Shown piece by piece: positions 10,089 through 18,910 of a DNA stretch of 64,000 bases. Under the pieces are notes generated by a model. It saw only the letters and a list, made by a program, of their open reading frames with translations, ran no database searches and had not been told where the DNA came from. The translations under genes and the position numbers were made by a program. Origin of the DNA: SB25 sp029560875 (GTDB taxonomy: Bacteria; Bacteroidota; Bacteroidia; Bacteroidales; Tenuifilaceae); assembly GCA_035388225.1 (NCBI GenBank), contig DAOOPM010000018.1:14094-78093 (forward strand). Direction: 5' to 3'. Numbering within the stretch: the stretch's first letter is position 1; each line of letters starts with the position of its first letter.

Positions 10089-11180
10089 ATGAAAAGGTTT
10101 ATTATTTCACTATCGCTGCTTTTTGTTATTCTGGGATTATATGCCCAACAAAGTGGCGTAAAAATCAACTTTAAAACCAACACATACGATTACGGTAAAA
10201 TAAAGGAAGATGATGGGATTGCCTACTATAATTTTGACTTTACAAATACTGGCAATGCACCCCTAATTATCCAAAGAGTATCGTCGACTTGTGGTTGTGC
10301 TACACCTGAGTGGCCAAAGGAGCCTATTGCTCCAGGTAAGAGTGGAAAAGTTAAAGTGGGATACGACCCTAAAGGTAGGCCTGGCCCATTTACAAAGGCT
10401 ATATCGGTATACTCAAATGCAGATATGAACGTTGTAGTTCTCCAAATTTCTGGTGAGGTTTTACCTCGAGTTAAAACCATTGATGAAATATACAGAATAC
10501 CCGTTGGCGATTTACGTTTCGAAAGAAACCACTTTGCGTTGGGAAGATTATTCTTAAATAAATCCGTAACCGACACCCTTAAATTTATCAACAAAGGATC
10601 TGCTCCAATAAAAGTTACAACTAACACGCAATCCATCAATTACATGAAGGTAACAATTGTTCCACAAACCGTTAAACCCAATGAATTTGGAACTATTGTA
10701 CTTAATTATGACGCAAAAGCTCGTAATGATTGGGGTTTTGTAGTGGACAGATTTGCTCTTGTATTAAATGATGAACCAATCAACAACAACCCTATTACCA
10801 TAACTGCAAGTATTGAGGAGGATTACTCAAACTTTACACAGAAAGATTACGAAAATTCTCCCGTTGCCGATTTTAACACGACAAACCACGATTATGGGAG
10901 TGTTACTGAAGGCAACCCTGTTGAATTCGAATTTGTTGTTAAGAATACTGGCAAATCCGACTTAATCATTCGAAAAGTAAAAGCCAGCTGTGGTTGCACC
11001 ACCGTTCAACCCGAAAAAAATTTACTAAAAACTGGAGAATCAACCGCAATTAAAGCTGTTTTTAGAACCAATGGCTACTCCGGAAAGCAAAGTAAATCCA
11101 TAACAGTAATCACCAATGACCCTAAGCGCTCTACTATTATACTTAGAATGACTGGAAGTATTGAGAAGAAACATCAGTAA
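10089..11180 (+). CDS. exported DUF1573 protein with two domains
   Basis: A 363-residue secreted or periplasmic protein starting at the ATG at 10089, where a signal peptide (MKRFIISLSLLFVILGLYA) begins; the frame is open to a TTG at 10041 but that lies at the promoter. Two copies of the DUF1573 Ig-like domain are clear: one after the signal peptide (YDYGKIKEDD ... STCGCATPEWP) and one at the C-terminus (HDYGSVTEGN ... ASCGCTTVQPE), each with the conserved CGC motif and NTG strand. The middle part is a third, more diverged Ig-like stretch. DUF1573 proteins are very common in Bacteroidota and have no firm function. It stands alone, followed by a terminator. Confidence 0.92.
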   Translation: MKRFIISLSLLFVILGLYAQQSGVKINFKTNTYDYGKIKEDDGIAYYNFDFTNTGNAPLIIQRVSSTCGCATPEWPKEPIAPGKSGKVKVGYDPKGRPGPFTKAISVYSNADMNVVVLQISGEVLPRVKTIDEIYRIPVGDLRFERNHFALGRLFLNKSVTDTLKFINKGSAPIKVTTNTQSINYMKVTIVPQTVKPNEFGTIVLNYDAKARNDWGFVVDRFALVLNDEPINNNPITITASIEEDYSNFTQKDYENSPVADFNTTNHDYGSVTEGNPVEFEFVVKNTGKSDLIIRKVKASCGCTTVQPEKNLLKTGESTAIKAVFRTNGYSGKQSKSITVITNDPKRSTIILRMTGSIEKKHQ

Positions 11181-11200
11181 TAAATAATTCAAGGCTCATT

Positions 11201-11233
11201 AAAGGACGGCATTTAGTCGTCCTTTTTGTTTTT
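11201..11233 (+). terminator. intrinsic terminator after DUF1573 gene
   Basis: AAAGGACG and CGTCCTTT can pair around a short loop, followed by a T-rich run (TTTTTGTTTTTG). It sits about 20 nt after the stop codon. Confidence 0.8.
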
Positions 11234-11330
11234 GTTACCGCATTGTTGAAAAGCTATGCTAAACAATATTCGTTTAAATTAGGTTTGTAATTAGCCATTA
11301 AATAAATTCGCAAAGGAAAAGTTAAGGTTG

Positions 11331-12425
11331 ATGAAAGAAAAAGAGAATAAAAGCGCCCTTATTGTTAACCCGGGAATTGAACAACCACCCTCAGTTAACG
11401 AAGATGCTATAAGACGTTTTAAGGAGCGAAAACGCAAACTCCTAACTGTTGATGAGTATATGGATGGTATTTTAAATAAGAATATTACCATACTCAGCCA
11501 GGCAATAACGCTAATTGAAAGTTCACTCCCGCATCATCACGAGTTGGGTCAGCAACTGATTGAGCGATGCTTACCTTACTCGGGAAAATCAATACGAATT
11601 GGAATAACCGGAGTGCCCGGTGTAGGTAAAAGCACCTTCATTGAGTCGCTTGGTACAACAATAACATCGCAAGGACATAAACTTGCAGTGCTTGCTATTG
11701 ACCCCAGCAGTGAACGGAGCAAAGGAAGCATACTGGGAGATAAAACTCGAATGGAGGATTTAAGTGCCGACCCCAACGCATTTATTCGCCCTTCGCCTTC
11801 GGCTGGCTCGCTGGGCGGTGTTGCACGCAAAACTCGCGAAACAATTATCCTCTGCGAAGCAGCTGGTTTCGATACTATATTTATTGAAACTGTGGGTGTT
11901 GGTCAAAGTGAAACTGCCGTTCACTCCATGGTGGACTTTTTCCTTTTACTTATGCTTGCTGGTGCTGGCGACGAACTTCAGGGAATTAAGCGTGGTATTA
12001 TGGAGATGGCCGATTTAATTGCTATCACCAAGGCCGATGGAGCAAATGTTCAAAAGGCAAAACTTGCACAAGCCGAGTATAAAAACGCATTGCACCTATT
12101 TCCACCAACCGAATCGGGATGGACAACCAATGCGGTTATTTGTTCATCGCTCGAAAAAACCGGACTAAAGGAAATTTGGGACACAATAAAATCGTACGTC
12201 GATTTTACAAGTAACAATGGCTACTTCGCAAGCAGGCGCAGTCAACAGGCCAAATACTGGATGTACGAATCCATTAACGAGGCGCTGAAAAATCACTTTT
12301 ATCATAACAAGGACATACACTCGCACCTCAAAAAAACTGAGCACGATGTAACATCCAATAAGATTAGCTCATTTATTGCCGCTCAGCATTTAATCGATTT
12401 ATACTTAAAAAAATACTCGGAATAA
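11331..12425 (+). CDS. meaB: MeaB/ArgK-type P-loop GTPase (methylmalonyl-CoA mutase chaperone)
   Basis: A 364-residue G3E-family GTPase. Walker A is GVPGVGKST at about 94-102; DPSSERSKGSILGDKTRM, the ETVGVGQSE motif and the TKADG nucleotide-specificity motif follow, as in MeaB and human MMAA. Family members load and protect the B12 cofactor of methylmalonyl-CoA mutase, a step in propionate metabolism. The mutase itself is not in this window. The ATG at 11331 is preferred over the adjoining TTG at 11328, with a purine-rich ribosome site just upstream. It leads a run of same-strand genes, 34 nt before the ThiF-like gene. Confidence 0.92.
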   Translation: MKEKENKSALIVNPGIEQPPSVNEDAIRRFKERKRKLLTVDEYMDGILNKNITILSQAITLIESSLPHHHELGQQLIERCLPYSGKSIRIGITGVPGVGKSTFIESLGTTITSQGHKLAVLAIDPSSERSKGSILGDKTRMEDLSADPNAFIRPSPSAGSLGGVARKTRETIILCEAAGFDTIFIETVGVGQSETAVHSMVDFFLLLMLAGAGDELQGIKRGIMEMADLIAITKADGANVQKAKLAQAEYKNALHLFPPTESGWTTNAVICSSLEKTGLKEIWDTIKSYVDFTSNNGYFASRRSQQAKYWMYESINEALKNHFYHNKDIHSHLKKTEHDVTSNKISSFIAAQHLIDLYLKKYSE

Positions 12426-12459
12426 GTTAATTTGATGATTTGAAAATGGAGTTTTGAAA

Positions 12460-13068
12460 ATGCTTGATTATCAAAAAATAAAATCGATTCTAAAAAACCA
12501 CACCGTTGGAATTGCCGGTGCCGGAGGTTTGGGTAGCAATGTGGCAATGTCACTTACCCGCGTTGGCATTGGGAAACTCATTATTGTCGATTTTGATGTT
12601 GTTACTGAAAGTAACCTGAACCGTCAGTTCTACTTTAAGCACCAAGTAGGTTTTAAAAAGGTTGATGCGCTCAGGGCAAACCTACTTAGCATTAACCCCG
12701 ATTTAATACTGGAAACACACGATACGAAACTGGATGCAAGCAACATTCTCAATTATTTTCAGGCTGTTGATGTTATGGTAGAGGCCTTCGACAGGGCTGA
12801 AATGAAACAGATTATCATTGAGAAGTTTCAAATCGAAAAACCAGAAATTCCCCTCGTAGTTGGAAACGGAATGGCGGGCTGGGGAAACTCCAACGATATG
12901 AGGGTACAACAATATGAAACCCTCTATATATGTGGTGATGGCGTTTCTGAAGTTGCGGATAACCTACCTCCAATTGCACCAAGAGTTAACATTTGCGCAG
13001 CAATGGAGGCCAATGTGGTTTTAAGCATCCTGCTAAATAAAGTAACAAACATTAAGGTTAAACCGTAA
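12460..13068 (+). CDS. thiF: ThiF-like sulfur-carrier adenylyltransferase
   Basis: A 203-residue E1-like enzyme that would adenylate the C-terminal glycine of a ThiS/MoaD-type carrier. The Rossmann loop GAGGLGSN is at about 20-27, and the ESNLNRQFYF motif with the arginine finger follows; this short form resembles ThiF family 2 rather than E. coli ThiF (about 250 residues). The zinc-binding CxxC pairs of longer ThiF/MoeB proteins are absent. The gene is 49 nt upstream of a carrier gene ending in Gly-Gly, so the two very likely act together. No thiG, thiH or thiE is nearby, so the product could be thiamine, molybdo/tungstopterin or another sulfur compound. The ATG at 12460 is chosen over the TTG at 12454. 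Confidence 0.88.
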   Translation: MLDYQKIKSILKNHTVGIAGAGGLGSNVAMSLTRVGIGKLIIVDFDVVTESNLNRQFYFKHQVGFKKVDALRANLLSINPDLILETHDTKLDASNILNYFQAVDVMVEAFDRAEMKQIIIEKFQIEKPEIPLVVGNGMAGWGNSNDMRVQQYETLYICGDGVSEVADNLPPIAPRVNICAAMEANVVLSILLNKVTNIKVKP

Positions 13069-13117
13069 AGATTAAGTGTTTTTAGTATAAATTTGTGACA
13101 AAACTAAGGATAACTTG

Positions 13118-13327
13118 ATGGAGATTATTTTAAACAATAACCCAGATTTTGTTGAGACAACGGAGAAATCCATAACTGTAGAGGAACTTCTAAAAATTAA
13201 AAAGTTCAGCTATAAATTGCTTATTGTTAAGGTTAACGACACTTTGGTGACTAAAGAAAATTATCCCAAAATATCGGTTTGCGCAGGCGATAATGTACAG
13301 GTTATTCATCTAATGACAGGAGGTTGA
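13118..13327 (+). CDS. thiS: ThiS/MoaD-like sulfur carrier protein
   Basis: A 69-residue beta-grasp protein ending in MTGG. The terminal Gly-Gly is the site that is adenylated and thiocarboxylated by ThiF/MoeB partners. The internal VEELL, VKVND and AGDNVQVIHLMTGG segments match the ThiS/MoaD fold, and the length is usual for ThiS. The start at 13118 has an AAGGATAA site in front of it. It lies between the ThiF-like gene and ftsB and about 1.6 kb upstream of the tungsten oxidoreductase. Whether it serves thiamine or tungstopterin synthesis cannot be told from the sequence. Confidence 0.85.
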   Translation: MEIILNNNPDFVETTEKSITVEELLKIKKFSYKLLIVKVNDTLVTKENYPKISVCAGDNVQVIHLMTGG

Positions 13328-13328
13328 T

Positions 13329-13646
13329 ATGAATCTTGACCCGCAAAATGGATGGAAATGGATTGTTGTTAGGCTAAAAAATAAGTTCTTTCTTACAGGA
13401 CTAATATTTGTTCTGTGGATGCTGATTTTCGATAATAGTAACTGGATTTCGATGGTTAGTACACGTAGAAAAATCAACAAGATGGAGGACGAAAAGGAGT
13501 ACTACCAGAATAAAATAAACGACGATAAGCGCAAAATAAAGGAACTCCGAACCAATAACGAAAACCTCGAAAAATTTGCCCGTGAGCAATACCTAATGAA
13601 GAAGCCCAACGAGGAGATTTTTATTATTGATGAAAATGACCTATAA
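13329..13646 (+). CDS. FtsB/DivIC-like septum formation protein
   Basis: A 105-residue bitopic membrane protein. A single transmembrane segment (FFLTGLIFVLWMLIF, about residues 20-35) is followed by a coiled coil rich in Lys, Glu and Asn (about 45-85), and the last part (ENLEKFAREQYLMKKPNEEIFII) matches the conserved tail of septum formation initiators. Such proteins bridge FtsL and FtsQ in the divisome. The ATG begins 1 nt after the ThiS stop, so the two are translated from the same message. Confidence 0.88.
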   Translation: MNLDPQNGWKWIVVRLKNKFFLTGLIFVLWMLIFDNSNWISMVSTRRKINKMEDEKEYYQNKINDDKRKIKELRTNNENLEKFAREQYLMKKPNEEIFIIDENDL

Positions 13647-13710
13647 AGAATTAGTCGCATAAATTTATTTTTTGTTTCTTAGGGGTACTGAATTTAAAAT
13701 TCTCTGCTCT

Positions 13711-14748
13711 ATGGATTGCACTATTAGCCCTTTTGGAAAAATCGACAACGAAAAGGTTTTTCTTTACACATTTATCACTGAGGACGGACTCGAGATTTCC
13801 ATCACTAACTATGGTGCAACAATAACCGCAATCAACCTAAACTGCGAGGACGATAGTTGTATCAACTTAGTTTACGGTTTCAATAATCTAAAGCCATACT
13901 GCAACACTAAAATATATCCCGGTGTAATTGTTGGAAGATATGCCAACAGAATTGCAGATGGACAATTCGTAATCGGCGACAAAACATTCAACCTAACAAA
14001 GAACGAAGAGGACAATCAGCTTCATGGGGGTATGGTTGGTTTTGATAAAAAAGTGTGGGAACCACAACTTTTCGAACAGGTTAACGGCATCTGCACCTTA
14101 AAATTCTACCTGCGCAGTAATAGTGGCGATGAGGGTTTCCCCGGAAATTTAGATGTTTGGGTAACCTACCAAATTACTGACGATAACCAAATTAGCATCA
14201 ACTACTCCGCCAAAACCGATGCCCCAACACATGTAAACCTTACATCGCACAGCTACTTCAACCTAAGCGGATTCCATACCGATGTGCTTGACCATGTTTT
14301 AACAATCAACGCAAACAAATACTTGCCCGTAAACGACGAGTTAATCCCAACTGGAGAACTCCGCGAACTTGCCGGAACACCTTTCGATTTCCGAAAACCA
14401 AAGGCTATTGGTGCCGACATCGACTTAGTGGATGGGCTTTATGATCATTGCTTTGTCCTGAAAAATCCAAATCTTAAAGAACCCTCAGTTATACTTAAAA
14501 ATCCCAAATCCGACATTGGCTTGAGAATTTACACAACTCAACCAGGTATACAGCTCTATACACCACTAAAGCACCCTCAACCCAACGAAAGCAATATCAA
14601 AATCCCCACAAGCGGAAACTGGGCTGTTTGCTTGGAGCCTCAACATTTCCCAAACTCCCCAAATAATCAAAATTTTCCCTCTACCCTTTTAATGCCAAAC
14701 CATGAGTACAACCACACAACAATTCTCTGCTTTGATTTAGGGGAATAG
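13711..14748 (+). CDS. galM: aldose 1-epimerase (mutarotase)
   Basis: A 345-residue enzyme that interconverts alpha and beta anomers of free sugars such as galactose. The hallmarks are YGATI near the N-terminus, GRYANRI, the NQLHGG histidine motif, NLTSHSYFNL with the catalytic histidine, and LEPQHFPNSPN with the catalytic glutamate near the C-terminus. No signal peptide is evident from the chosen ATG; the frame extends to a TTG at 13672 that lacks support. It follows ftsB by 64 nt and precedes the oxidoreductase by 143 nt. Confidence 0.93.
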   Translation: MDCTISPFGKIDNEKVFLYTFITEDGLEISITNYGATITAINLNCEDDSCINLVYGFNNLKPYCNTKIYPGVIVGRYANRIADGQFVIGDKTFNLTKNEEDNQLHGGMVGFDKKVWEPQLFEQVNGICTLKFYLRSNSGDEGFPGNLDVWVTYQITDDNQISINYSAKTDAPTHVNLTSHSYFNLSGFHTDVLDHVLTINANKYLPVNDELIPTGELRELAGTPFDFRKPKAIGADIDLVDGLYDHCFVLKNPNLKEPSVILKNPKSDIGLRIYTTQPGIQLYTPLKHPQPNESNIKIPTSGNWAVCLEPQHFPNSPNNQNFPSTLLMPNHEYNHTTILCFDLGE

Positions 14749-14807
14749 CACCACATAAGAGTCATACTTAAAACACGCACAAAACCTCAATATGCAAACG
14801 TTTTCAT

Positions 14808-14840
14808 ATTGATAATAGTCATTTTTTATTTCTAACTTTA
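14808..14840 (+). promoter_or_regulatory. candidate promoter of the aldehyde oxidoreductase gene
   Basis: ATTG (14808-14811), a 21-nt spacer and TAACTTTA (14833-14840) each match the Bacteroidota consensus with one mismatch. This would give a leader of about 45 nt before the ATG at 14892. Confidence 0.35.
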
Positions 14841-14891
14841 CCAATACTTTAGTGCAAAATTTTACAGTGTACAAACCATAAACATAAACAT

Positions 14892-17048
14892 ATGAACATT
14901 CACGAAATGGCTAAGCAGATGAAACTGCTTAAAAAATGGAATTATGAATGGAAACCTCTTTACAGAGGATATACCGACAAAGTTTTATACATCAACGTTG
15001 GCAGTAATGATGTAAAGGAAAAGATTGTTCCTCCTCAAGTAAAGGAAAAATTCATTGGAGGTAAAGGTTACGGCCTACGCCTTCTTTGGGACGCAACTAC
15101 ACCAACCACACGTTGGAACGACCCAGAAAACGAGATTATTATCAGCTCTGGTCCTGTTGGCGGCATCACACAGTATTCTGGTACAGGAAAATCGCTTATT
15201 GTAAGCCTTTCGCCACAAACCGACTCGGTAATGGACTCAAACGTGGGAGGTTTCTTTGGTCCTTTCCTAAAATTCTCTGGTTACGATGCTTTGGAACTAC
15301 AAGGCAAGGCCGATAAGGATGTTATCATCTACATTGATGGAATTAATCACACCGTAGAAATTTATGAAGATCCTGGTTTCTCTAAGGATTCACATCTGCT
15401 TGGCGAAGAATTAACCGAGGTTTTTGCTGAGGAAGAAAAAGATTATAAGAATATTGGTATTGTTTCAACAGGTGCTGCTGCCGATCACTCATTGATTGGT
15501 ATGATTAACTTTACCTTCTACGACCCAAAACGTAAGAAAGTAAGGTTAAAGCAAGCTGGTCGCGGTGGCTTGGGTACCGTTATGCGCGACAAAAAAATTA
15601 AGGCTATAGTTGCACGCGTTGATGGCGTTAAAGGAAACCTTAACAACGTGGCAAATCTTGAGGCAATTACTGAGCGCGGAAGAAGCTACCAAGCCGAAAT
15701 TCGCGAACTCGATGACCATCAGTGCCAAATGCGCAAGAAGGGTACAGCAAACATCGTTAATGTGATGAACGATTATGACTTGCTTCCTACCCATAACTTT
15801 AAGTTTGGTAGCTCTGCCGATGGCAAGAAAATCCACAGTGATTTACTTCGCGATAAATACTTCACTCTAGGCATACCCGACGGATGCTGGATTGGATGTG
15901 CAATGAGTTGCTCAAAAGGTGTAGACGACTTTGTTCTTAAAACTGGCCCATACAAAGGCACAAAGGTTATTGTTGATGGACCTGAGTACGAAACTGCAGC
16001 AGGTTGCGGTTCAAACTTAGGTGTTTTTGACTACGACGGAATTATTGAGGCAAACTTTTACTGCGACACATACGGAATTTGCACAATTACCTGGGGTACT
16101 TGTATGGCATTCGTTATGGAATGTTACGAGAATGGTATATTAAACAAGGAGCGCACAGGCGGTCTTGACCTTAGCTTTGGTCAGTTTGAGAATATGATGG
16201 AGGTTATGCACCAACTTGCCCGTGGCGAAGGATTCGGATTAGTTGTTGGACAAGGCGTTCGCAAAATGAAGGAGAAATTCATTAAGGAGTACGGTGCCGA
16301 TCCTGCATTCCTGCAAGATATTGGAATGGAGAACAAAGGTTTGGAGTACTCACAGTACGTTTCAAAGGAATCGCTTGCTCAGCAAGGTGGTTACGCTATG
16401 ACCAATAAAGGCCCTCAACACGACGAAGCTTGGCTAATTTTTATGGATATGGTTAATAACCAACTTCCAAGTTTTGAGGATAAAGCCGAAGCGTTACACT
16501 ACTTCCCAATGTTCCGTACATGGTTTGGCTTGAACGGTTTCTGTAAATTACCTTGGAACGACGTTGTACCAAAAGGTAACGCTCAACTACCAGAACCACA
16601 CAAAATCCCCGGACACGTTGATAACTACGTGGCTGTTCACAACGGAGTTACTGGCAACAATATCGATAAGCACGGATTAATTTTACAAAGTGAGCGTGTT
16701 TACAACTTCCAACGTATTTTCAACATCCGCCGTGGATATGGTTTGCGTAAGCACGATGCTCAACCTTACCGTGCATGTGGACCTGTAACCAAGGAGGAGT
16801 ACCTAAGCCGCGAGGAGCGTTACGACAAGCAACTTAAAGAACAAGTAGGCGTTGACCCAACCACAATGAGCCTTGAGGAAAAAATGGCCACTTTGCGTAA
16901 ATACCGCGAGGGACGTTACGAGCAACTACTCGATGCAGTTTACAAACGCCGTGGATGGAACAATAATGGAGTTCCTACCATTGAGCACCTACAAAAAATT
17001 GGTATGGATTTACCAGAACTTATTGAAGTAATTAAGCCTTTACAGTAA
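14892..17048 (+). CDS. aor: tungsten-containing aldehyde:ferredoxin oxidoreductase family enzyme
   Basis: A 718-residue AOR-family protein, predicted to oxidise aldehydes to acids (or reduce acids) with a bis-tungstopterin cofactor and one 4Fe-4S cluster, passing electrons to ferredoxin. The N-terminal domain shows FIGGKGYGLRLLWD, SSGPVGG and NVGGFFGPFLKFSGYD, and AGRGGLGTVMRDKKIKAI follows, all typical of AOR. Cluster cysteines appear as C332, C336 and C340 (GCWIGCAMSC) plus C551 (LNGFCKLPW). The first spacing is three residues rather than the two of classical AOR. About 100 residues at the C-terminus exceed the usual 600-620. It has its own promoter candidate and a strong terminator. The substrate is unknown; a BamB-like or other subfamily is possible. 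Confidence 0.9.
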   Translation: MNIHEMAKQMKLLKKWNYEWKPLYRGYTDKVLYINVGSNDVKEKIVPPQVKEKFIGGKGYGLRLLWDATTPTTRWNDPENEIIISSGPVGGITQYSGTGKSLIVSLSPQTDSVMDSNVGGFFGPFLKFSGYDALELQGKADKDVIIYIDGINHTVEIYEDPGFSKDSHLLGEELTEVFAEEEKDYKNIGIVSTGAAADHSLIGMINFTFYDPKRKKVRLKQAGRGGLGTVMRDKKIKAIVARVDGVKGNLNNVANLEAITERGRSYQAEIRELDDHQCQMRKKGTANIVNVMNDYDLLPTHNFKFGSSADGKKIHSDLLRDKYFTLGIPDGCWIGCAMSCSKGVDDFVLKTGPYKGTKVIVDGPEYETAAGCGSNLGVFDYDGIIEANFYCDTYGICTITWGTCMAFVMECYENGILNKERTGGLDLSFGQFENMMEVMHQLARGEGFGLVVGQGVRKMKEKFIKEYGADPAFLQDIGMENKGLEYSQYVSKESLAQQGGYAMTNKGPQHDEAWLIFMDMVNNQLPSFEDKAEALHYFPMFRTWFGLNGFCKLPWNDVVPKGNAQLPEPHKIPGHVDNYVAVHNGVTGNNIDKHGLILQSERVYNFQRIFNIRRGYGLRKHDAQPYRACGPVTKEEYLSREERYDKQLKEQVGVDPTTMSLEEKMATLRKYREGRYEQLLDAVYKRRGWNNNGVPTIEHLQKIGMDLPELIEVIKPLQ

Positions 17049-17064
17049 TAGGATTAAAATTGAT

Positions 17065-17097
17065 AAAAAACCTCCATCAGAAATGATGGGGGTTTTT
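17065..17097 (+). terminator. intrinsic terminator after the AOR gene
   Basis: AAAAACCTCCATCA pairs with TGATGGGGGTTTTT around a GAAA tetraloop, with the T-run as part of the right arm. It begins 16 nt after the stop codon. Confidence 0.88.
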
Positions 17098-17131
17098 CGT
17101 TTTATAGATTTTATTACTTTTACGGTATTAA

Positions 17132-17162
17132 CCCCCTCAAGGGTTTAAAACCCTTGAGGGGG
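17132..17162. repeat. palindromic repeat, copy A
   Basis: A 15-nt arm CCCCCTCAAGGGTTT is followed by one unpaired A and its perfect complement. The same palindrome occurs at 26014-26042 and 27329-27359. It lies between the AOR terminator and the next gene. Its role is unknown; it resembles REP-like intergenic palindromes. Confidence 0.9.
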
Positions 17163-17199
17163 GTGTTGAATAAACTAACTAGCTACACTCAAAAACATT

Positions 17200-18900
17200 A
17201 TGAATAAAACACTTGCCCTTTTGTTACTAGGTCTTATTGCAACCTTAAAACCTTCTAAAGCCCAAGAAATTAATGAGCAAATCATAGACCCAACCATCCG
17301 CGATTTTGTTGAAATTAACCCTCAGGTTCAGCTTCATTACGCCAGTACAGGATTTTCTATTGATAAAATTGCTGTATTCGACGACTACTCCTTAATTTTC
17401 ACCCAGACAGGAGCGAAACTTTACCTTATCGATAATAATAACCACTTAATACAGGATGAGTGGGATTTCGAAAAAGATGGAAAAATCAAAGTAAGAAATG
17501 TGCGTTTTTCCCCAGGAAAGGATGAAAAGGGGAAAAATGTTTATGCATGGAAACTCACAACACCTTTTCATTTATTTCATGGAACACAGATTTACTCTCT
17601 GCCAGACTCCGGGAAAGTAGTTTTTGGGAAAGTAGAAAAATCGATGTTTGCTAACTTCTTTTTCTGTGCAAATGTTAAAAATGGGAAAATTAACTACGAA
17701 TTAATTCCCATAGAAACAAAAAAAATAATCCCCGAAACCATTAATAAAAAGTATGGAAAGTATGATGGGGAATGGACCACCGTGTCGTTCGTAAAACATA
17801 ATGATAGCCGGTTATATACCCTTTGGACATATCCTTCAACAACTACCGATGGAAAAGGTAAAGTAATTAAAGAAGCAAAAATAAAAAACATACTAGTAAA
17901 ACAGGATAAAGATGGAATCCCCTCCGAAATAGAATATGAAGAAATCAATGATGATGGAAAATACAATTTTGGCTGCTATATTTTTCGTTTCAAAAACCAA
18001 TATTTATTCTTTAAGGTAAAAGAGCAAACTCTAACTATTTATGATGAAAATCTTAAAGCGAAAAAGACAATTGATATTAACTCCGAGTTAAAAAAATACT
18101 TTAAAGGGTATTCTAAAGGATTTTACAACTGTACAGTTTTTAAAGATGAAAAGTATGATGAACTATGGATAAATGTTGCATCGTATAACGATTCTCTTAA
18201 AACGCCATTTACCTATTATGCAAAACTTAAAATTGACAGCGATAATATCATACAAAACTATAGAACTATAAAATCAGACAAAGAGTTAAAAGTTATACCT
18301 CAATTTATCCATAATCGAACATTGTACTTTAAGGCTAATCCTAGCGATATTGATTACTCAGCAATTTTCAAGATAAACCTTGAACAAAACAATGGTGATA
18401 CAATTTTCCTGAGACGTTCCAACAATATCTCTATTAACCTTTTTGATAAACCTATCTTCACCTTCGGAATTAGTCACAAACAAGCATACAGCCAACTCTC
18501 CTCAAAGACTGTAGAGAATTTAGGTATAAAAGTACAATCAAGATTAAAGATAGATTCGTTATCGCTACTGGCAAGCAAGGCACTAGAGTGTTTAGAAAAT
18601 AAAAATGATTTAAAATTTGCCAGCGAGTTATGTCTGTACGACTCCTACAACCTTGGAAGAATATCGTTCCTTGAAAAAAGCAATCAACTCAAAGATGTTC
18701 CAGTATTTACAACCGATTCGCAGAGAGAACTACTTATTATGCTGATGAAAAGGCTACAAAAAGATACCAAGGATGTAGATATGGAGCAAAAATCTTCTTT
18801 TATTGAAGCAACCACGCCCGATGGATGGAAGTTTGTGCTAGTCAAAACTCCAGATGGATACCGATTTGGCTCCACTTTCTTCAAAAAAATTATGTTATAG
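17200..18900 (+). CDS. secreted protein of unknown function
   Basis: A 566-residue protein with a clear signal peptide (MNKTLALLLLGLIATLKPSKA, cut before QE). I do not recognise a domain. The body is rich in Lys, Asp and aromatic residues with repeated beta-strand-like stretches (YSLIFTQTGAKLYLIDNN, RFKNQYLFFKVKEQTLTIYDENLKA), which suggests a beta-propeller-like or other all-beta fold. The last 50 residues contain two short PDG turns (TTPDGWKFVLVKTPDGYRF). It stands alone between palindrome A and the convergent exporter genes, with only 10 nt to the next stop. It is probably periplasmic or surface-exposed. Confidence 0.8.
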   Translation: MNKTLALLLLGLIATLKPSKAQEINEQIIDPTIRDFVEINPQVQLHYASTGFSIDKIAVFDDYSLIFTQTGAKLYLIDNNNHLIQDEWDFEKDGKIKVRNVRFSPGKDEKGKNVYAWKLTTPFHLFHGTQIYSLPDSGKVVFGKVEKSMFANFFFCANVKNGKINYELIPIETKKIIPETINKKYGKYDGEWTTVSFVKHNDSRLYTLWTYPSTTTDGKGKVIKEAKIKNILVKQDKDGIPSEIEYEEINDDGKYNFGCYIFRFKNQYLFFKVKEQTLTIYDENLKAKKTIDINSELKKYFKGYSKGFYNCTVFKDEKYDELWINVASYNDSLKTPFTYYAKLKIDSDNIIQNYRTIKSDKELKVIPQFIHNRTLYFKANPSDIDYSAIFKINLEQNNGDTIFLRRSNNISINLFDKPIFTFGISHKQAYSQLSSKTVENLGIKVQSRLKIDSLSLLASKALECLENKNDLKFASELCLYDSYNLGRISFLEKSNQLKDVPVFTTDSQRELLIMLMKRLQKDTKDVDMEQKSSFIEATTPDGWKFVLVKTPDGYRFGSTFFKKIML

Positions 18901-18910
18901 CAAACGCTGT

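Noticed and set aside
12426..12459. TPP riboswitch ahead of the ThiF-like gene
   Set aside because: The gap to the previous gene is only about 30 nt, too short for the conserved TPP aptamer.
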